A stretch of DNA of 64,000 nt from JAEUIE01 sp047602475 (lineage in GTDB: Bacteria; Planctomycetota; Planctomycetia; Gemmatales; HRBIN36), in the NCBI GenBank assembly GCA_047602475.1, contig JASGHE010000002.1:1302001-1366000 (forward strand). Reading direction: 5' to 3'. The translations under genes were made by a program, and so were the position numbers. Position 1 is the first letter of the stretch, and every line of letters begins with the position of its first letter. Shown piece after piece: positions 16,783 through 25,511 of the stretch. The notes under the pieces are model-generated. The model was not told the origin of the DNA, made no database searches, and saw only the letters and a program-made list of their open reading frames with translations.

Positions 16783-18277
16783 TCAACTGAGCATTTATCG
16801 GCATCATTCCGAATGAATCAACCATTCCATCATCAGACTTCACAAGAACGACACATTCTGACTTGTGGCCATAAGCATACCGCAAAGCGGAATTGTAACG
16901 TGATCCTCTGCCCGGATTGCATCTTTCATGTGCTGGTCCATCTAGAATGACTCCCACGGCGTGACACCTCGCTTCATGATCAACTAGAACAGCACCATCG
17001 ATCTCAGTAATCGCAGATATTAAGGAGTTATCGAGTATCTGCGGCTCTATTCCAATGCATTGATTTGATAATCTGATGGTTTCCGATGCAGCTTGCGGAG
17101 TGATTGCTAGGACGCACCCGTGTTTCTTACTCGTGAAAAGTGCTGTGATAGTACAGAGTCTTTCCAATGCGGTTGCACCAAGGTTTGGAAAACACTGAGT
17201 CAGCGTTGCTTTAAACCCTGAAGCTGAAAACTCATACCCGCTTAACTGGGGGATTCCATGAGTAACATGCATCATGGTGTTCCCAGCATGCTTGAATTCC
17301 CAAACGGCTTGGCTGAGAAATTGAACCTCAAACACCTTCTGACTCGCAGGATTGTAATTACTGAGGACATTACCCAGACCATAGACATATTCGGTATCAC
17401 ACAAGAGTGATAGGTTATTGCTGGTCATTTCAAGCATTTTTCTTGCTGATCTCGTGTCTTGCAATAGCCTGGGTTTCGTGAAAGCGACTTTCGTTTCAAT
17501 TGATTCATGCCCTCGTGTAGCGAAGATTATTCGACCAGCACCATCTTTACCCTCATATTTCAGTGCTGAGAGCAGTTGGCACGTTTCAAAAAGATCAGGC
17601 ATTCCGCTGGCTGTGTTAATTGAAAGAAATGGCGTGCGCATCATCATTCTTCCTGCCCTTCGCATTATTTCATCGTCATATGCTCCAGCATTGATCTGAT
17701 CTGGGTCGGGAACTAAGAGCGTCTCGTGGAGTGACTGAAGTAGGCTGAAAATAGTGGCTTCTAAGAAAGATTTTGGGATCTGCATGTTCGACGTCATCCC
17801 ATAGCCCTTTTGAAACTTATAGAGGCCATCGAACACGTCTTTCAAAAACCTGATTACAACCGCAGTAGTGTAATTGCCGATTTTGACCGGAAAGCTGACG
17901 TAAGAAAGGACATTGCCCGCTTGAGAATCCAATTGTGTCATTCTGCTGTCTATAGCATTACGAACTGATTCCATCTGAATTCGATGATTTTCGATTTCTT
18001 GACTGGTCATCAGAACATTAAGGATATTTACCTGTTCGTTCTGAGCGAGTTGCTTTGCGTTGCTACTGACGTTGATGAAATGATCTGTGGTCAAAGAACA
18101 TGCAGGTGGAACAATATGAATGGGTGGTTTCCCATCTCCAGAATCATTGAATCCAATTACGAAGAGCTCGTGAAAAAGACGGCTCTTCATTGAGCCAAAA
18201 ATACGATCCGACTGCTTCCGAGCATTCTCGAAGAAGTAGCATTCACCTCGGAACATTTGCGTTCCAAATGGATTCAT
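16772..18277 (-). CDS. DisA_N/diadenylate-cyclase-like (DACNV-type) protein
   Basis: 501 aa. The C-terminal region (about 415-490) holds DGAVLVDHEARCHAVGVIL, then GRGSRYNSALRYAYG and CVVLVKSDDGMVDSFG. This order, with DGA in the first loop and a G-x-R-x-x-S/A second loop, matches the DisA_N nucleotide-cyclase fold. The canonical GTRHRAA motif is replaced by GSRYNSA, the form I associate with DACNV-type domains. The N-terminal ~400 residues would be the sensor part; no motif recognised. It starts 2 bp after the stop of the AbiTii gene, so the two are one transcription unit. Production of c-di-AMP or a related nucleotide signal, or nucleotide sensing by an inactive domain, are both possible. 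Confidence 0.6.
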   Translation of the reverse strand: MNPFGTQMFRGECYFFENARKQSDRIFGSMKSRLFHELFVIGFNDSGDGKPPIHIVPPACSLTTDHFINVSSNAKQLAQNEQVNILNVLMTSQEIENHRIQMESVRNAIDSRMTQLDSQAGNVLSYVSFPVKIGNYTTAVVIRFLKDVFDGLYKFQKGYGMTSNMQIPKSFLEATIFSLLQSLHETLLVPDPDQINAGAYDDEIMRRAGRMMMRTPFLSINTASGMPDLFETCQLLSALKYEGKDGAGRIIFATRGHESIETKVAFTKPRLLQDTRSARKMLEMTSNNLSLLCDTEYVYGLGNVLSNYNPASQKVFEVQFLSQAVWEFKHAGNTMMHVTHGIPQLSGYEFSASGFKATLTQCFPNLGATALERLCTITALFTSKKHGCVLAITPQAASETIRLSNQCIGIEPQILDNSLISAITEIDGAVLVDHEARCHAVGVILDGPAHERCNPGRGSRYNSALRYAYGHKSECVVLVKSDDGMVDSFGMMPINAQLTPP

Positions 18278-18279
18278 TT

Positions 18280-19266
18280 CTACATCCCCATTGATTTCTC
18301 AATAGCCTTGGCTGCTAATGCTGCTCCGATCTTCGATGCCATATCGAAGCCCCATTTACCTGTAGCTTTAAGAAATGACATCACGCCTTTGGCGTCGCCT
18401 TCTTTAGCAGCTTCCTCAGCTGCTGCAACCGCAGCTACTGCTTTGTCTTGTTCTTCGTTCTGAGACAGTGGTAATAGAGTTGCTCGTAGCTTCTCTAATT
18501 CCTGAGCGAGATCATTCAAACTGGACGTGCCGATAGCCTCACGCAGTATTTGAAAGAAGTTGATATTCTCAGCTTTTGCTTTGGGCCCCATCGCTCCCAC
18601 TTGCCCCGCTTGATAAATGTCACCCATTGCCTGGTCTCCCTGAACGATACAGTCTTTGTAAAAGTTCTGTTGAGCTTTCGATTCGAGGTTCGCCTCGTCC
18701 AATTGTGGAGGTACCGTGTCACTGCTGGCAAGTTCCGGGTAATCTTGCTGGAGTGTTAACAGGAAGTCGAGAAGGTATGACCGAGCTGAGGAAACCATAG
18801 TTACCAGGGATTGTCTCGTAGTATAAAGATTTACAAAGTTCAGGATTGATCCATCAATCTGCGGACCGCACATCCGCAAGAGATTTACCATGTAACCATC
18901 CATAGCATTCCCGAAGAAATGATGATCTGAAGCAAGCAGTGACTCTAACGAAGCAATGCTATTGAGCATCTTGTAGTGCTTGAGTACCTCCTTGAAGTCA
19001 TCGAATTCAGGCGGAAGGCACTTAGCATCAATCCTTAAGTTCTTCGAATTAACAAAGCCATGATAGTCACCATAAAGGTCTGCCTGGACTTCTCTGTACC
19101 GCGGCGTTGGCTTGTTTAATTCATAGCCATTCAATTCGTTGTCTACCCATTGCTTGAAAGTGCGGCTACGAAGCTTTGAGGCAAGAACTTTTGCCTTTAA
19201 CAGAGTTTGCGACAATGGACGGTCGGTGTCTGCAACTTCATTTATCAGTGAGGTAAAATCACTCAT
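18280..19266 (-). CDS. AbiTii-domain protein
   Basis: 328 aa. The N-terminus matches the AbiTii pattern: LINEVADTDRPLSQTLLKAKVLASKLRSRTFKQWVDNELNGYELNKPTPRYREV, i.e. a short helix, L..LR/K...LA..L......W...ELNGY......YR. The middle (about 205-225, GDQAMGDIYQAG) is Gly-rich, then an Ala-rich helical tail (AVAAVAAAEEAAKEGDAKG) ends in a hydrophobic helix. AbiTii domains are linked to abortive-infection-type defence by family annotation. Sits between the TIGR02391-like gene (19 bp gap) and the DisA_N-like gene (2 bp gap). Confidence 0.65.
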   Translation of the reverse strand: MSDFTSLINEVADTDRPLSQTLLKAKVLASKLRSRTFKQWVDNELNGYELNKPTPRYREVQADLYGDYHGFVNSKNLRIDAKCLPPEFDDFKEVLKHYKMLNSIASLESLLASDHHFFGNAMDGYMVNLLRMCGPQIDGSILNFVNLYTTRQSLVTMVSSARSYLLDFLLTLQQDYPELASSDTVPPQLDEANLESKAQQNFYKDCIVQGDQAMGDIYQAGQVGAMGPKAKAENINFFQILREAIGTSSLNDLAQELEKLRATLLPLSQNEEQDKAVAAVAAAEEAAKEGDAKGVMSFLKATGKWGFDMASKIGAALAAKAIEKSMGM

Positions 19267-19285
19267 AGCTTTCTCTCGTAGCTAT

Positions 19286-19984
19286 CTAGGGTTTCGTAGG
19301 TCGTTTTGCAATGGCATCAATGTCCCTGAGAACGCAGTTGATCATTGCAATCAGTGCGTCAACCTCAGACCACAAAGGTGTAACATTTTGGTGCGAGTAT
19401 TTGTTCCGAAATACTCCATACAGGCCTGAAAGAAGATCTCTGAAGGCCTGCCGTTCGTTGTCTTCCATTCGGTCTGATGCAGAGCCTTTAGACCCAAATA
19501 TAGCGTTAACTAGCTCTGGACCGTCTAAGCTTGAGGAGGCCCCAAATCGCTTTGTAAGTCTCTCTTTCAGGATCACGAAGGCTTTTCGTACGGCAGAGTC
19601 GCCTTGTTGCACCATCAACAGGTCTATTACACTGTTGGCCAACTCCTGATCAAAGTGCATTGGATTATCGCACCACTTTCTGAACGATGCTTCAAGGCTT
19701 GGGATATCAATCCGACAAATGTCACTAATGTCCCCTTCTATGCCTGGTACGTGCCCCCGCTCGATGTTTCTTACGATCCACGATGTGTGCCGAATGAAAT
19801 TGTTTCCCTGTGTTACCTCAGGAGGCAATGCTCTCGCAATGCTGTCAAATACAAGTCTGAGGCTTTTCGTGTCGGTCAATATGTCTTCCGCAGCTGCCTT
19901 GGATTCGACCTTGCCGCGAAGCGCGATTGCAGACGCCTTGAGTTGCTCAAGTAAGTCCTTCACCCTGTACTCGTATTGCAGCAT
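19286..19984 (-). CDS. TIGR02391-like (Ymh) protein
   Basis: 232 aa. The C-terminal half (about 135-225) follows the TIGR02391 layout: LTKRFG...LDGPELVNAIFGSKG, ERQAFRDLLSGLYGVFRNKYSHQN, then EVDALIAMINCVLRDID. The RNKYSH segment is the RN..xH signature seen in HEPN-like, probably RNA-targeting, defence proteins. No recognised N-terminal domain. Part of the minus-strand defence-like cluster. Confidence 0.55.
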   Translation of the reverse strand: MLQYEYRVKDLLEQLKASAIALRGKVESKAAAEDILTDTKSLRLVFDSIARALPPEVTQGNNFIRHTSWIVRNIERGHVPGIEGDISDICRIDIPSLEASFRKWCDNPMHFDQELANSVIDLLMVQQGDSAVRKAFVILKERLTKRFGASSSLDGPELVNAIFGSKGSASDRMEDNERQAFRDLLSGLYGVFRNKYSHQNVTPLWSEVDALIAMINCVLRDIDAIAKRPTKP

Positions 19985-20028
19985 CTGATCTTCACTCCAT
20001 GCATTCCTTCAAACGCATCCTACTTGTG

Positions 20029-20529
20029 TTAAGTCTTCGCGTCATTATCAGCCTTCATCTGGAACTCTTTCTTATCCCGCCATGCCAAGAGGTCTGATTG
20101 GTCTACGCCCCATTCCTGTAGTTTCTCATGGACGAGTTCCTCACAACTGATGCTGGTCATTTCCTTGGTTGGTTTATCCGCACCAGCAGGCACCCAGTGA
20201 TTAGGTTCGTTCACAGAGTAGAAATAGACATGGGCCAGTTCATGCATGATGGCCTGGACCGAAAATGACTCTCCCATCTCTCTGAGAATAGGCAGTGAGA
20301 AGTGAGCATGATGGCCGTCATTCCACACTCTCGGAAGGCTCACGTCCGTCCATAGATGAATGGCTGAAACGAACTCACTCGGTTTCACCCAGTACGCTGC
20401 TATCTGATCTCTAGCTTCCAAGGGTAACTGCATCCACGCGATGTTGAACAGACGAACAAACTCATCAACGTCTTCGGGATTGCCCTGAAGTTGAATGACC
20501 TTGATGGCACCATCGGCAACGAAGACCAT
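20029..20529 (-). CDS. Small HExxH zinc metallopeptidase-like protein
   Basis: 166 aa. AIMHELAHVYFYSVNEPNHW carries HELAH at about residues 91-95, a standard gluzincin-like zinc site, with possible third ligands downstream (NHW; CEELVHEK). Upstream of it lie a hydrophilic alpha/beta region and HAHFSLPILREMGESFSVQ. It may process a partner in the surrounding operon; no substrate can be named. Confidence 0.55.
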   Translation of the reverse strand: MVFVADGAIKVIQLQGNPEDVDEFVRLFNIAWMQLPLEARDQIAAYWVKPSEFVSAIHLWTDVSLPRVWNDGHHAHFSLPILREMGESFSVQAIMHELAHVYFYSVNEPNHWVPAGADKPTKEMTSISCEELVHEKLQEWGVDQSDLLAWRDKKEFQMKADNDAKT

Positions 20530-20560
20530 ATCCTCTTGTCCTTTGGTTTTATTTCACCAA

Positions 20561-21026
20561 TCACAACTGGCAGGAATAGTCTTCCTTGAAGTGGATGCAC
20601 TGGTCGCCTTGTTGACTTGGGTAGTATCCCCAACGGCTGACTGCTTTTTGGAGAAGACGTTTTGCAGTACCGGGCTTGAATCGATATTTCCGATCTAGCT
20701 TTGCGTAGTAAATCACTTCCTGCATGTTTATTTTCCCAACGCCACTGTCGGATTGCATGATCGCAATCGCATCCTGGTCTGAATAGTCCTCGGGACGCTG
20801 ATGTAGCTTTTCTCTGATGTAGAGCGTGACGAAGACGATTGATGTGATCAGGAGAAGACTGAACAGCCAAATACCTACAGTCATCGGCTCCAGGAACCAA
20901 TTGAAGAAATCACTGACGACGGGAACGAACATCTTCAAGACACCAAGAACGACCGCCGAGACCACGCCAACGATGATTCTTCACCGCATGCTCTTTGAAA
21001 AAGCTCTTTAGGGCTGCGGTATCCAC
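20561..21026 (-). pseudogene. Two-TM membrane protein gene with apparent +1 frameshift
   Basis: An intact frame of 134 codons from GTG 20965 encodes two hydrophobic segments (SAVVLGVLKMFVPVV and VGIWLFSLLLITSIVFVTLYI) and a soluble tail. Upstream, a different frame begins at GTG 21026 with a good AAGG site (MDTAALKSFFKEHAVK). Removing one A at the AAGAAT near 20975-20980 joins them smoothly as HAVKIIVGVVSAVV. So the natural protein was probably about 154 aa and the gene here is frameshifted, unless this is a sequencing error or the internal GTG is used. Confidence 0.55.
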
Positions 21027-21103
21027 TGTGAAACACCTTCTTTGGGTTTGGTTTACTTCTCTGTCTTTTTAGTAGATGTTTGTGCAGTATCCACCATTCT
21101 CTT

Positions 21104-21769
21104 TCATGGTGATGATTGAGGTTTGATGGTGTTGGGCCAGTAGCGAGGAATTAAAGATTGAAAGACTTCCGTCACCGACCATTGTGGAATCTCCGAAGTG
21201 CTATGCCCCGTTGTAGAGTTACCTGTAATCATGGTCATGTTTGTTGAGACATATCTACCGCTATCGAAAGCAACCCACGAGATGGTGGACATACCGAGAG
21301 TTGCAATGTTATCATCAGGCCGGGGATCTGTGAGTGCATAATGGCTTGCCACTTTGTTACGCCAACGAACTACTTCAGTGAGTTCAGAGACCCCTTTGAC
21401 GTAGTTTCCAATAGCCGTACTGATCGCTTTGAACTTGGTTGGATCGGAAAGGTCTGCACGTGAGAACTCGTTCTTCTCTATGCAGCGGATGAACCCTGCA
21501 AGACGTGCATAGTTGCAAACCGAAACTGCGAACCAATGAAAGTAGCAGGTAATCTGAGGAAGCAAATCTTTCGTTCCATCGAAATCCGTGCCCCAGAAAT
21601 TTGCGAAAGTGTTCTTGGGCTTCTGCCTCACGTACTCCAACTCCCGGCCTCGGATTTGATTTGCAAGGAATAGCAGCCCGGTACGGAGTGTTGCAAGCGA
21701 TCCAATCTCGTTGTTGTAAACCCCAGGATCGACTTCAATCTTCTCCAAAGCATCAATCAGCACTTTCAT
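21104..21769 (-). CDS. Unknown protein, possible HEPN-like fold
   Basis: 221 aa, ATG 21769 with GAGGAG 6 nt upstream. Largely helical. The segment TEVVRWRNKVASHYALTDPRPDDN contains R-x(5)-H in an RN context, as in HEPN ribonuclease-like proteins, followed by a beta-rich tail. First gene of the minus-strand cluster ending at 16772. Function is inference only. Confidence 0.4.
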   Translation of the reverse strand: MKVLIDALEKIEVDPGVYNNEIGSLATLRTGLLFLANQIRGRELEYVRQKPKNTFANFWGTDFDGTKDLLPQITCYFHWFAVSVCNYARLAGFIRCIEKNEFSRADLSDPTKFKAISTAIGNYVKGVSELTEVVRWRNKVASHYALTDPRPDDNIATLGMSTISWVAFDSGRYVSTNMTMITGNSTTGHSTSEIPQWSVTEVFQSLIPRYWPNTIKPQSSP

Positions 21770-21932
21770 AGAAGACTCCTCGTTGGGTCTAACTTACAGA
21801 GTCAGTTTCCGACGGTAGGTTCTCAGGTGTGTCAAACTTCATTTCATTGGTGGTGGTTTCTGGGGCTGGCATGTAGCTAGATTTACATAAGCGAGAAATA
21901 AATAGCTTATTTAGCCGTTCTCCCATAAGCTC

Positions 21933-22178
21933 TTGATGCGCCCCTATCGCCGAATGGTGATTCAAGAGACGGGAATGCGTTTCGGCCGCTGGAGGCAGCA
22001 ACTTCAGATTATCTTCGCCCTGCAATGGCTTTCCCAGGGAGCATCCGTTCAATCGGTTGCCATCGACCTAGGCTATGAAAACGCAAGCAGCTTTGTCGTT
22101 ATGTTCCGTAAGGCGATGGGGGCCTCTCCAGCTCGGTACATGTTGCAGAGGATGGCTAAATCCCCGGCATCTCTTTAG
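21933..22178 (+). pseudogene. AraC-family regulator, C-terminal HTH fragment
   Basis: 81 codons: QETGMRFGRWRQQLQIIFALQWLSQGASVQSVAIDLGYENASSFVVMFRKAMGASPARYM is the second half of the AraC double HTH, including the conserved GYxxxSxFxxxFrkxxGxSPxxYr signature. The sensor domain and the first HTH helix are missing, and there is no Shine-Dalgarno. A truncated gene. Confidence 0.7.
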
Positions 22179-22301
22179 TAGAGACGTCATTGCATGAATG
22201 AAGATTCTCCGATTCAGCCCATATAATTAGTTAAGCAGAAAAACATGCCTGGTGTCGGCGTGCGTTTTTGTTGATCCAATTCTTTTCTCAGGAGTGATTC
22301 C

Positions 22302-22862
22302 ATGTCTACTCGAAGTAGATTTGTCTTTGGATCACTGGCTGTGATGATGGCCATGGGGGCTGTCGTGCTAGCCGGTGATCTAAAGTCAGGGCCTCAGCCC
22401 GGTAAGGGCATGCCCTCGTTTGACCCTCTTAACATCTACAATGCCGAAGCCCCAGGCAAGAACGGCAAAGAAAGTTGCTTTATCTGACAGCTCGGCAGTA
22501 AGCCGGTCGCTATGGTCTTTGCACGCAAGACCGACGACGCCTTGGCCAGTTTGGTCAAGAAACTTGATGCCGAAGTTGCAAAGGGTGGAAAAGCGAAAGC
22601 AGCAGCAGTGGTGGTCATCCTATCTGGTGATGACGACATAAAAGAGAAGATAGAGAAGTTCAAGAATGCAAATGCTGTGAAACATGTCAGCCTGGCGCTT
22701 GATGGTCCACAAGGGCCAGATGGCTATGACATTTCTAAAGACGCCTCTGTGACCGCTATTGTCTACAAGGGCAAGAAAGTCCAGACAAATCGCGCCTTTG
22801 CATCATTTACTACCAAGGACGTCGAAGCGGTCACCAAAGACCTTTCGAAGCTCATTGAATAA
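22302..22862 (+). CDS. Secreted thioredoxin-like selenoprotein (CFIU motif; in-frame TGA)
   Basis: 186 aa if the TGA at 22485-22487 is read as Sec (codon 62). A signal peptide (MSTRSRFVFGSLAVMMAMGAVVLAG) is followed by DPLNIYNAEAPGKNGKESCFI-U-QLGSKPVAMVFARK. The residue pair C59-F-I-U62 sits where related planctomycete proteins carry CxxC. The reading frame continues for 124 codons with a normal thioredoxin-like body (AAAVVVILSGDDDIKEKI, VKHVSLALDGP, SVTAIVYKGKKVQ) up to a TAA and a terminator. A hairpin with SECIS-like geometry lies at 22514-22532. A plain stop would leave a 61-aa stub. Substrate unknown; periplasmic thiol redox is expected. Confidence 0.75.
22514..22532 (+). promoter_or_regulatory. 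Bacterial SECIS-like hairpin (gene at 22302)
   Basis: 6-bp stem GGTCTT / AAGACC with loop TGCACGC (G in the second position). The loop starts 33 nt after the TGA. Bacterial SECIS elements lie within the coding region just after the UGA, with a short loop carrying G among the first two bases, so geometry fits. A weaker alternative hairpin (AGC-CGGTC-GCT) lies nearer the TGA. Confidence 0.5.
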
Positions 22863-22902
22863 CCCCCGGTATCATTCATGATGCCGCGATTCTGACACCG
22901 AG

Positions 22903-22934
22903 CACCGTCTGACTTGCTAGTCAGGCGGTGTTTT
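22903..22934 (+). terminator. Intrinsic terminator after thioredoxin-like selenoprotein
   Basis: 11-bp arms CACCGTCTGAC / GTCAGGCGGTG (one G-T pair), followed by TTTT. Confidence 0.85.
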
Positions 22935-23067
22935 CGTTGGCGCCAATAGTGTCGCCACAAATCCTATCTAAAGATGGAATGACTTCCGTGAGGTACGTGG
23001 TATCCTTTGTTCAGAATCATGGTGCAGGATTACTCTTGTGTGATCATTCGAAGTAAGAGGAGAGACA

Positions 23068-23499
23068 ATGGCTTCATACTACGACGACAAGAAGAAGTGC
23101 CGAGTGGGCACTATGGACGAAGATCAGTTCAACACCGAGTGTGATCCATCAGGTGCCGCATATTTTCGTGCATTGATTACAGCTTGGACTAAAGCAGGTG
23201 GATCGCTGAAGTGGGGTGCCGGTGGAGTGGGCCTGCGGGGACCCATTGGAGGAAAAGAAGCTGGAGTTTGTTTCCTCGCGCCACAATTCGCTGGCAAAAA
23301 GGACCGCATCGAACTGGCATGCGCTTCACTCGTGAAGCAGATAGGCCAAGATCGTTCAAGCAAACTGGAGAAGGCACTCAGAGCCGCAGCTGGGGAAAAA
23401 GCACTGGGGAAAACCATGATAAGCATCGTTGAACCAGGCACGCTAACGTCCCCTCAGCAGAAGGCACTTAACAAAGCCTTTACTAACCTTCTTGATTGA
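23068..23499 (+). CDS. Unknown small soluble protein
   Basis: 143 aa, ATG 23068 with AAGAGGAGAGA just upstream. The sequence MASYYDDKKKCRVGTMDEDQFN begins hydrophilic; a Gly-rich strand region (GGSLKWGAGGVGLRGPIGGKEAGVCF) and a helical C-terminus follow. It has an alpha/beta pattern like small sensor or YdhG-type folds, but I recognise no family. Convergent with the LuxR gene (6 bp apart). Confidence 0.6.
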   Translation: MASYYDDKKKCRVGTMDEDQFNTECDPSGAAYFRALITAWTKAGGSLKWGAGGVGLRGPIGGKEAGVCFLAPQFAGKKDRIELACASLVKQIGQDRSSKLEKALRAAAGEKALGKTMISIVEPGTLTSPQQKALNKAFTNLLD

Positions 23500-23505
23500 T
23501 ATGCT

Positions 23506-23931
23506 TCACGACACATTGTTTGTTCGAGATGCCATCGCAATGGCGGTTCGATTTGGCAATTGAGTCTTGGTCAGAATGCGATGAATGTGATCTTTCACTG
23601 TGCCCACGGAGATATGCAAGCGTTTGGCAATCTCTTTGTTACTCAGGCCTTCAGCTATCAGGCCTGCAACATCTTGTTCACGCTTGGATAAATCTAAAGC
23701 AAGAGTTGACAGCTGTGGGGTACTGGGAACTTGCACAACAACCATCGGACTACCGAGTGACTCAGTGGCTTGAAAGTCGATGGTGATACCGTTCTCAGTC
23801 TTGACTTGCTCTGCCAACTGTACCAATTGCTTAAGAGGAACCGACTGTCCATTGCCAGAGTGCATCGTTTGTACAAGTCGTCGCAGTGCCGATAACGACT
23901 CACTATTCAAAGCTGGTATGTATCCAGGCAT
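23506..23931 (-). CDS. LuxR-type HTH regulator
   Basis: 141 aa from ATG 23931 (AAGGAG 6 nt upstream; the open frame extends to 23949). The C-terminus is a typical GerE/LuxR HTH: LSKREQDVAGLIAEGLSNKEIAKRLHISVGTVKDHIHRILTKTQLPNRTAIA. There is no receiver domain, only a ~75-residue N-terminal region. Divergent from the NTF2-like gene at 23979, which it may regulate. Confidence 0.85.
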   Translation of the reverse strand: MPGYIPALNSESLSALRRLVQTMHSGNGQSVPLKQLVQLAEQVKTENGITIDFQATESLGSPMVVVQVPSTPQLSTLALDLSKREQDVAGLIAEGLSNKEIAKRLHISVGTVKDHIHRILTKTQLPNRTAIAMASRTNNVS

Positions 23932-23978
23932 CCGTATCTCCTTCAACACCTAATGTACCAACCGAAAGGAACGTGAGC

Positions 23979-24365
23979 ATGACAGTTTCAACAAACGACC
24001 GACAGGTCATCGAAAATGTGTTCCGAGCCATGCAAACCGGCCCTACTGCCGAGAAAGAACTGCTTGAACTGTTTGCAGAAGACGGAATCCTTGTTGAACC
24101 ATTTACTGGTCAAATGCAGACCCATGAAGGGAAACCGGCGATCAAAGCAAGCCTTGTGCCAATGTGGGCCAACCGGGCACCGGACATGAAAATCATGTTG
24201 GATCGGGTTGATCTACAGGGTACCACCGTTCGAGCCGAGTGGACCTGCACTTCATCTGCAATGCCTGGCCCCATGCGTGGTTACGATCTCTTCCAAATTA
24301 AGAGTGGCAAGATCAATCGAATGGAGATCTTCGTAACCGAGATGCCGCAGTTTCCAGGGCAATGA
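23979..24365 (+). CDS. SnoaL/NTF2-like fold protein
   Basis: 128 aa from ATG 23979 (AAAGGAA upstream). Typical SnoaL-like layout: an N-terminal helix with ENVFRAMQTGPTAEKELLELFAEDGILVEPFTGQMQTHEGKPAIKA, then strands TTVRAEWTC and KSGKINRMEIFV. Catalytic role unknown; such proteins are small-molecule isomerases, hydrolases or scavengers. Adjacent to LysR and AhpD-like genes, suggesting a stress or detoxification function. Confidence 0.7.
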   Translation: MTVSTNDRQVIENVFRAMQTGPTAEKELLELFAEDGILVEPFTGQMQTHEGKPAIKASLVPMWANRAPDMKIMLDRVDLQGTTVRAEWTCTSSAMPGPMRGYDLFQIKSGKINRMEIFVTEMPQFPGQ

Positions 24366-24405
24366 GCCAACTCGTAGGTGAACCAACAGCTAAAGCCATC
24401 ATAGA

Positions 24406-25350
24406 ATGAATGTGATGGCTGGTTATTCCAATGAGCCCCTGTTGCCTCACCTTGCAACTTTTTCCAAGGCTGCTGAACTCAGCAGCTTCACGGGAGCAGC
24501 AAAGGCGCTTCGTATCAGCCAGGCATCAGTCAGTCAGCGTGTTCAATCGCTGGAAAAATTGTTGGGGAAGCCGCTCTTCAAACGTCAGGGCGGACGAGTA
24601 TTACTGACTCAAGCCGGCCAGAAGGTGTACCAGTATTCCCAGCGAATAATGGAACTTCATCGAGAAATCCGGTCAGAGATTTCGGGACAGAAGTCATCTG
24701 TCAGTGGAGAGTTGATACTAGGAGCCAGTTCTGTTCCTGGCGAGCATCTTCTCCCATCACTCTTGTCTACTTTCCGCAAGCAATATCCGGAAGTTCGTGT
24801 CTCCGCCACTGTATCGGACAGTATGTCGGTTATGAACCAGGTTGAGCGTGGCGAAGTCAATCTTGGATTGGTGGGTCGTAAGTCAAAGTCACCCCATCTC
24901 ATGTTTCAATACTTCGCCAAGGATCGAATGAAGTTGATCATTCCACCCGAGCATCCGTTGCGGAGAATAAGAAAAGTATCGGTCGATCATCTAACTAAGT
25001 ACCCAATCATTTTAAGAGAAGTCGGTTCCGGGCTACGCCATAGCCTAGAGAAATCGCTCGAGCGTAATGGAAGATCACTATCCGAATTACACATTGCTAT
25101 GGAACTCGGCAGTAATCAAGCCATCAAAGAGGCCGTCATTCAGGGTGTTGGAATTGCAGTATTATCCACCTACGCCATTCATAAAGAAGTCAAAGCTATG
25201 CAGCTCTACGGGATGGAAATCACTGATTTGCAATGTGATCGCGAAATGTTTGTTGTGCAAGACAAGCGAAGGGTGTTGCCATCGCCAGCCCGTTTGTTTG
25301 TAAGTTTTTTGGAAAATCATCCCATCGTCACAGCTAGTCCATCAGTCTAG
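24406..25350 (+). CDS. LysR-family transcriptional regulator
   Basis: 314 aa. N-terminal winged HTH: LATFSKAAELSSFTGAAKALRISQASVSQRVQSLEKLLGKPLFKRQGGRVLLTQAG. A periplasmic-binding-like effector domain starts near residue 100 (SGELILGASSVPGEHLLPSLLSTFRKQYPEV). The start is chosen at 24406; no clear Shine-Dalgarno, and ATG 24415 is equally possible. Lies 160 bp upstream of the AhpD-like selenoprotein gene on the same strand and may control it. Confidence 0.9.
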   Translation: MNVMAGYSNEPLLPHLATFSKAAELSSFTGAAKALRISQASVSQRVQSLEKLLGKPLFKRQGGRVLLTQAGQKVYQYSQRIMELHREIRSEISGQKSSVSGELILGASSVPGEHLLPSLLSTFRKQYPEVRVSATVSDSMSVMNQVERGEVNLGLVGRKSKSPHLMFQYFAKDRMKLIIPPEHPLRRIRKVSVDHLTKYPIILREVGSGLRHSLEKSLERNGRSLSELHIAMELGSNQAIKEAVIQGVGIAVLSTYAIHKEVKAMQLYGMEITDLQCDREMFVVQDKRRVLPSPARLFVSFLENHPIVTASPSV

Positions 25351-25511
25351 CTTATGGCGTTCTCAATGGGTATCAGACTGTTCGCATAACGCTATCTACG
25401 GAAGTGCTCTAACCTGAAATGGGTCTTCAAACTTCGTAGTCGTAGATGCTCAATGGCATGACTTCGATGAACTTGAATACACGACAACCTTGTCAGGTAG
25501 GAGTAATTGAA

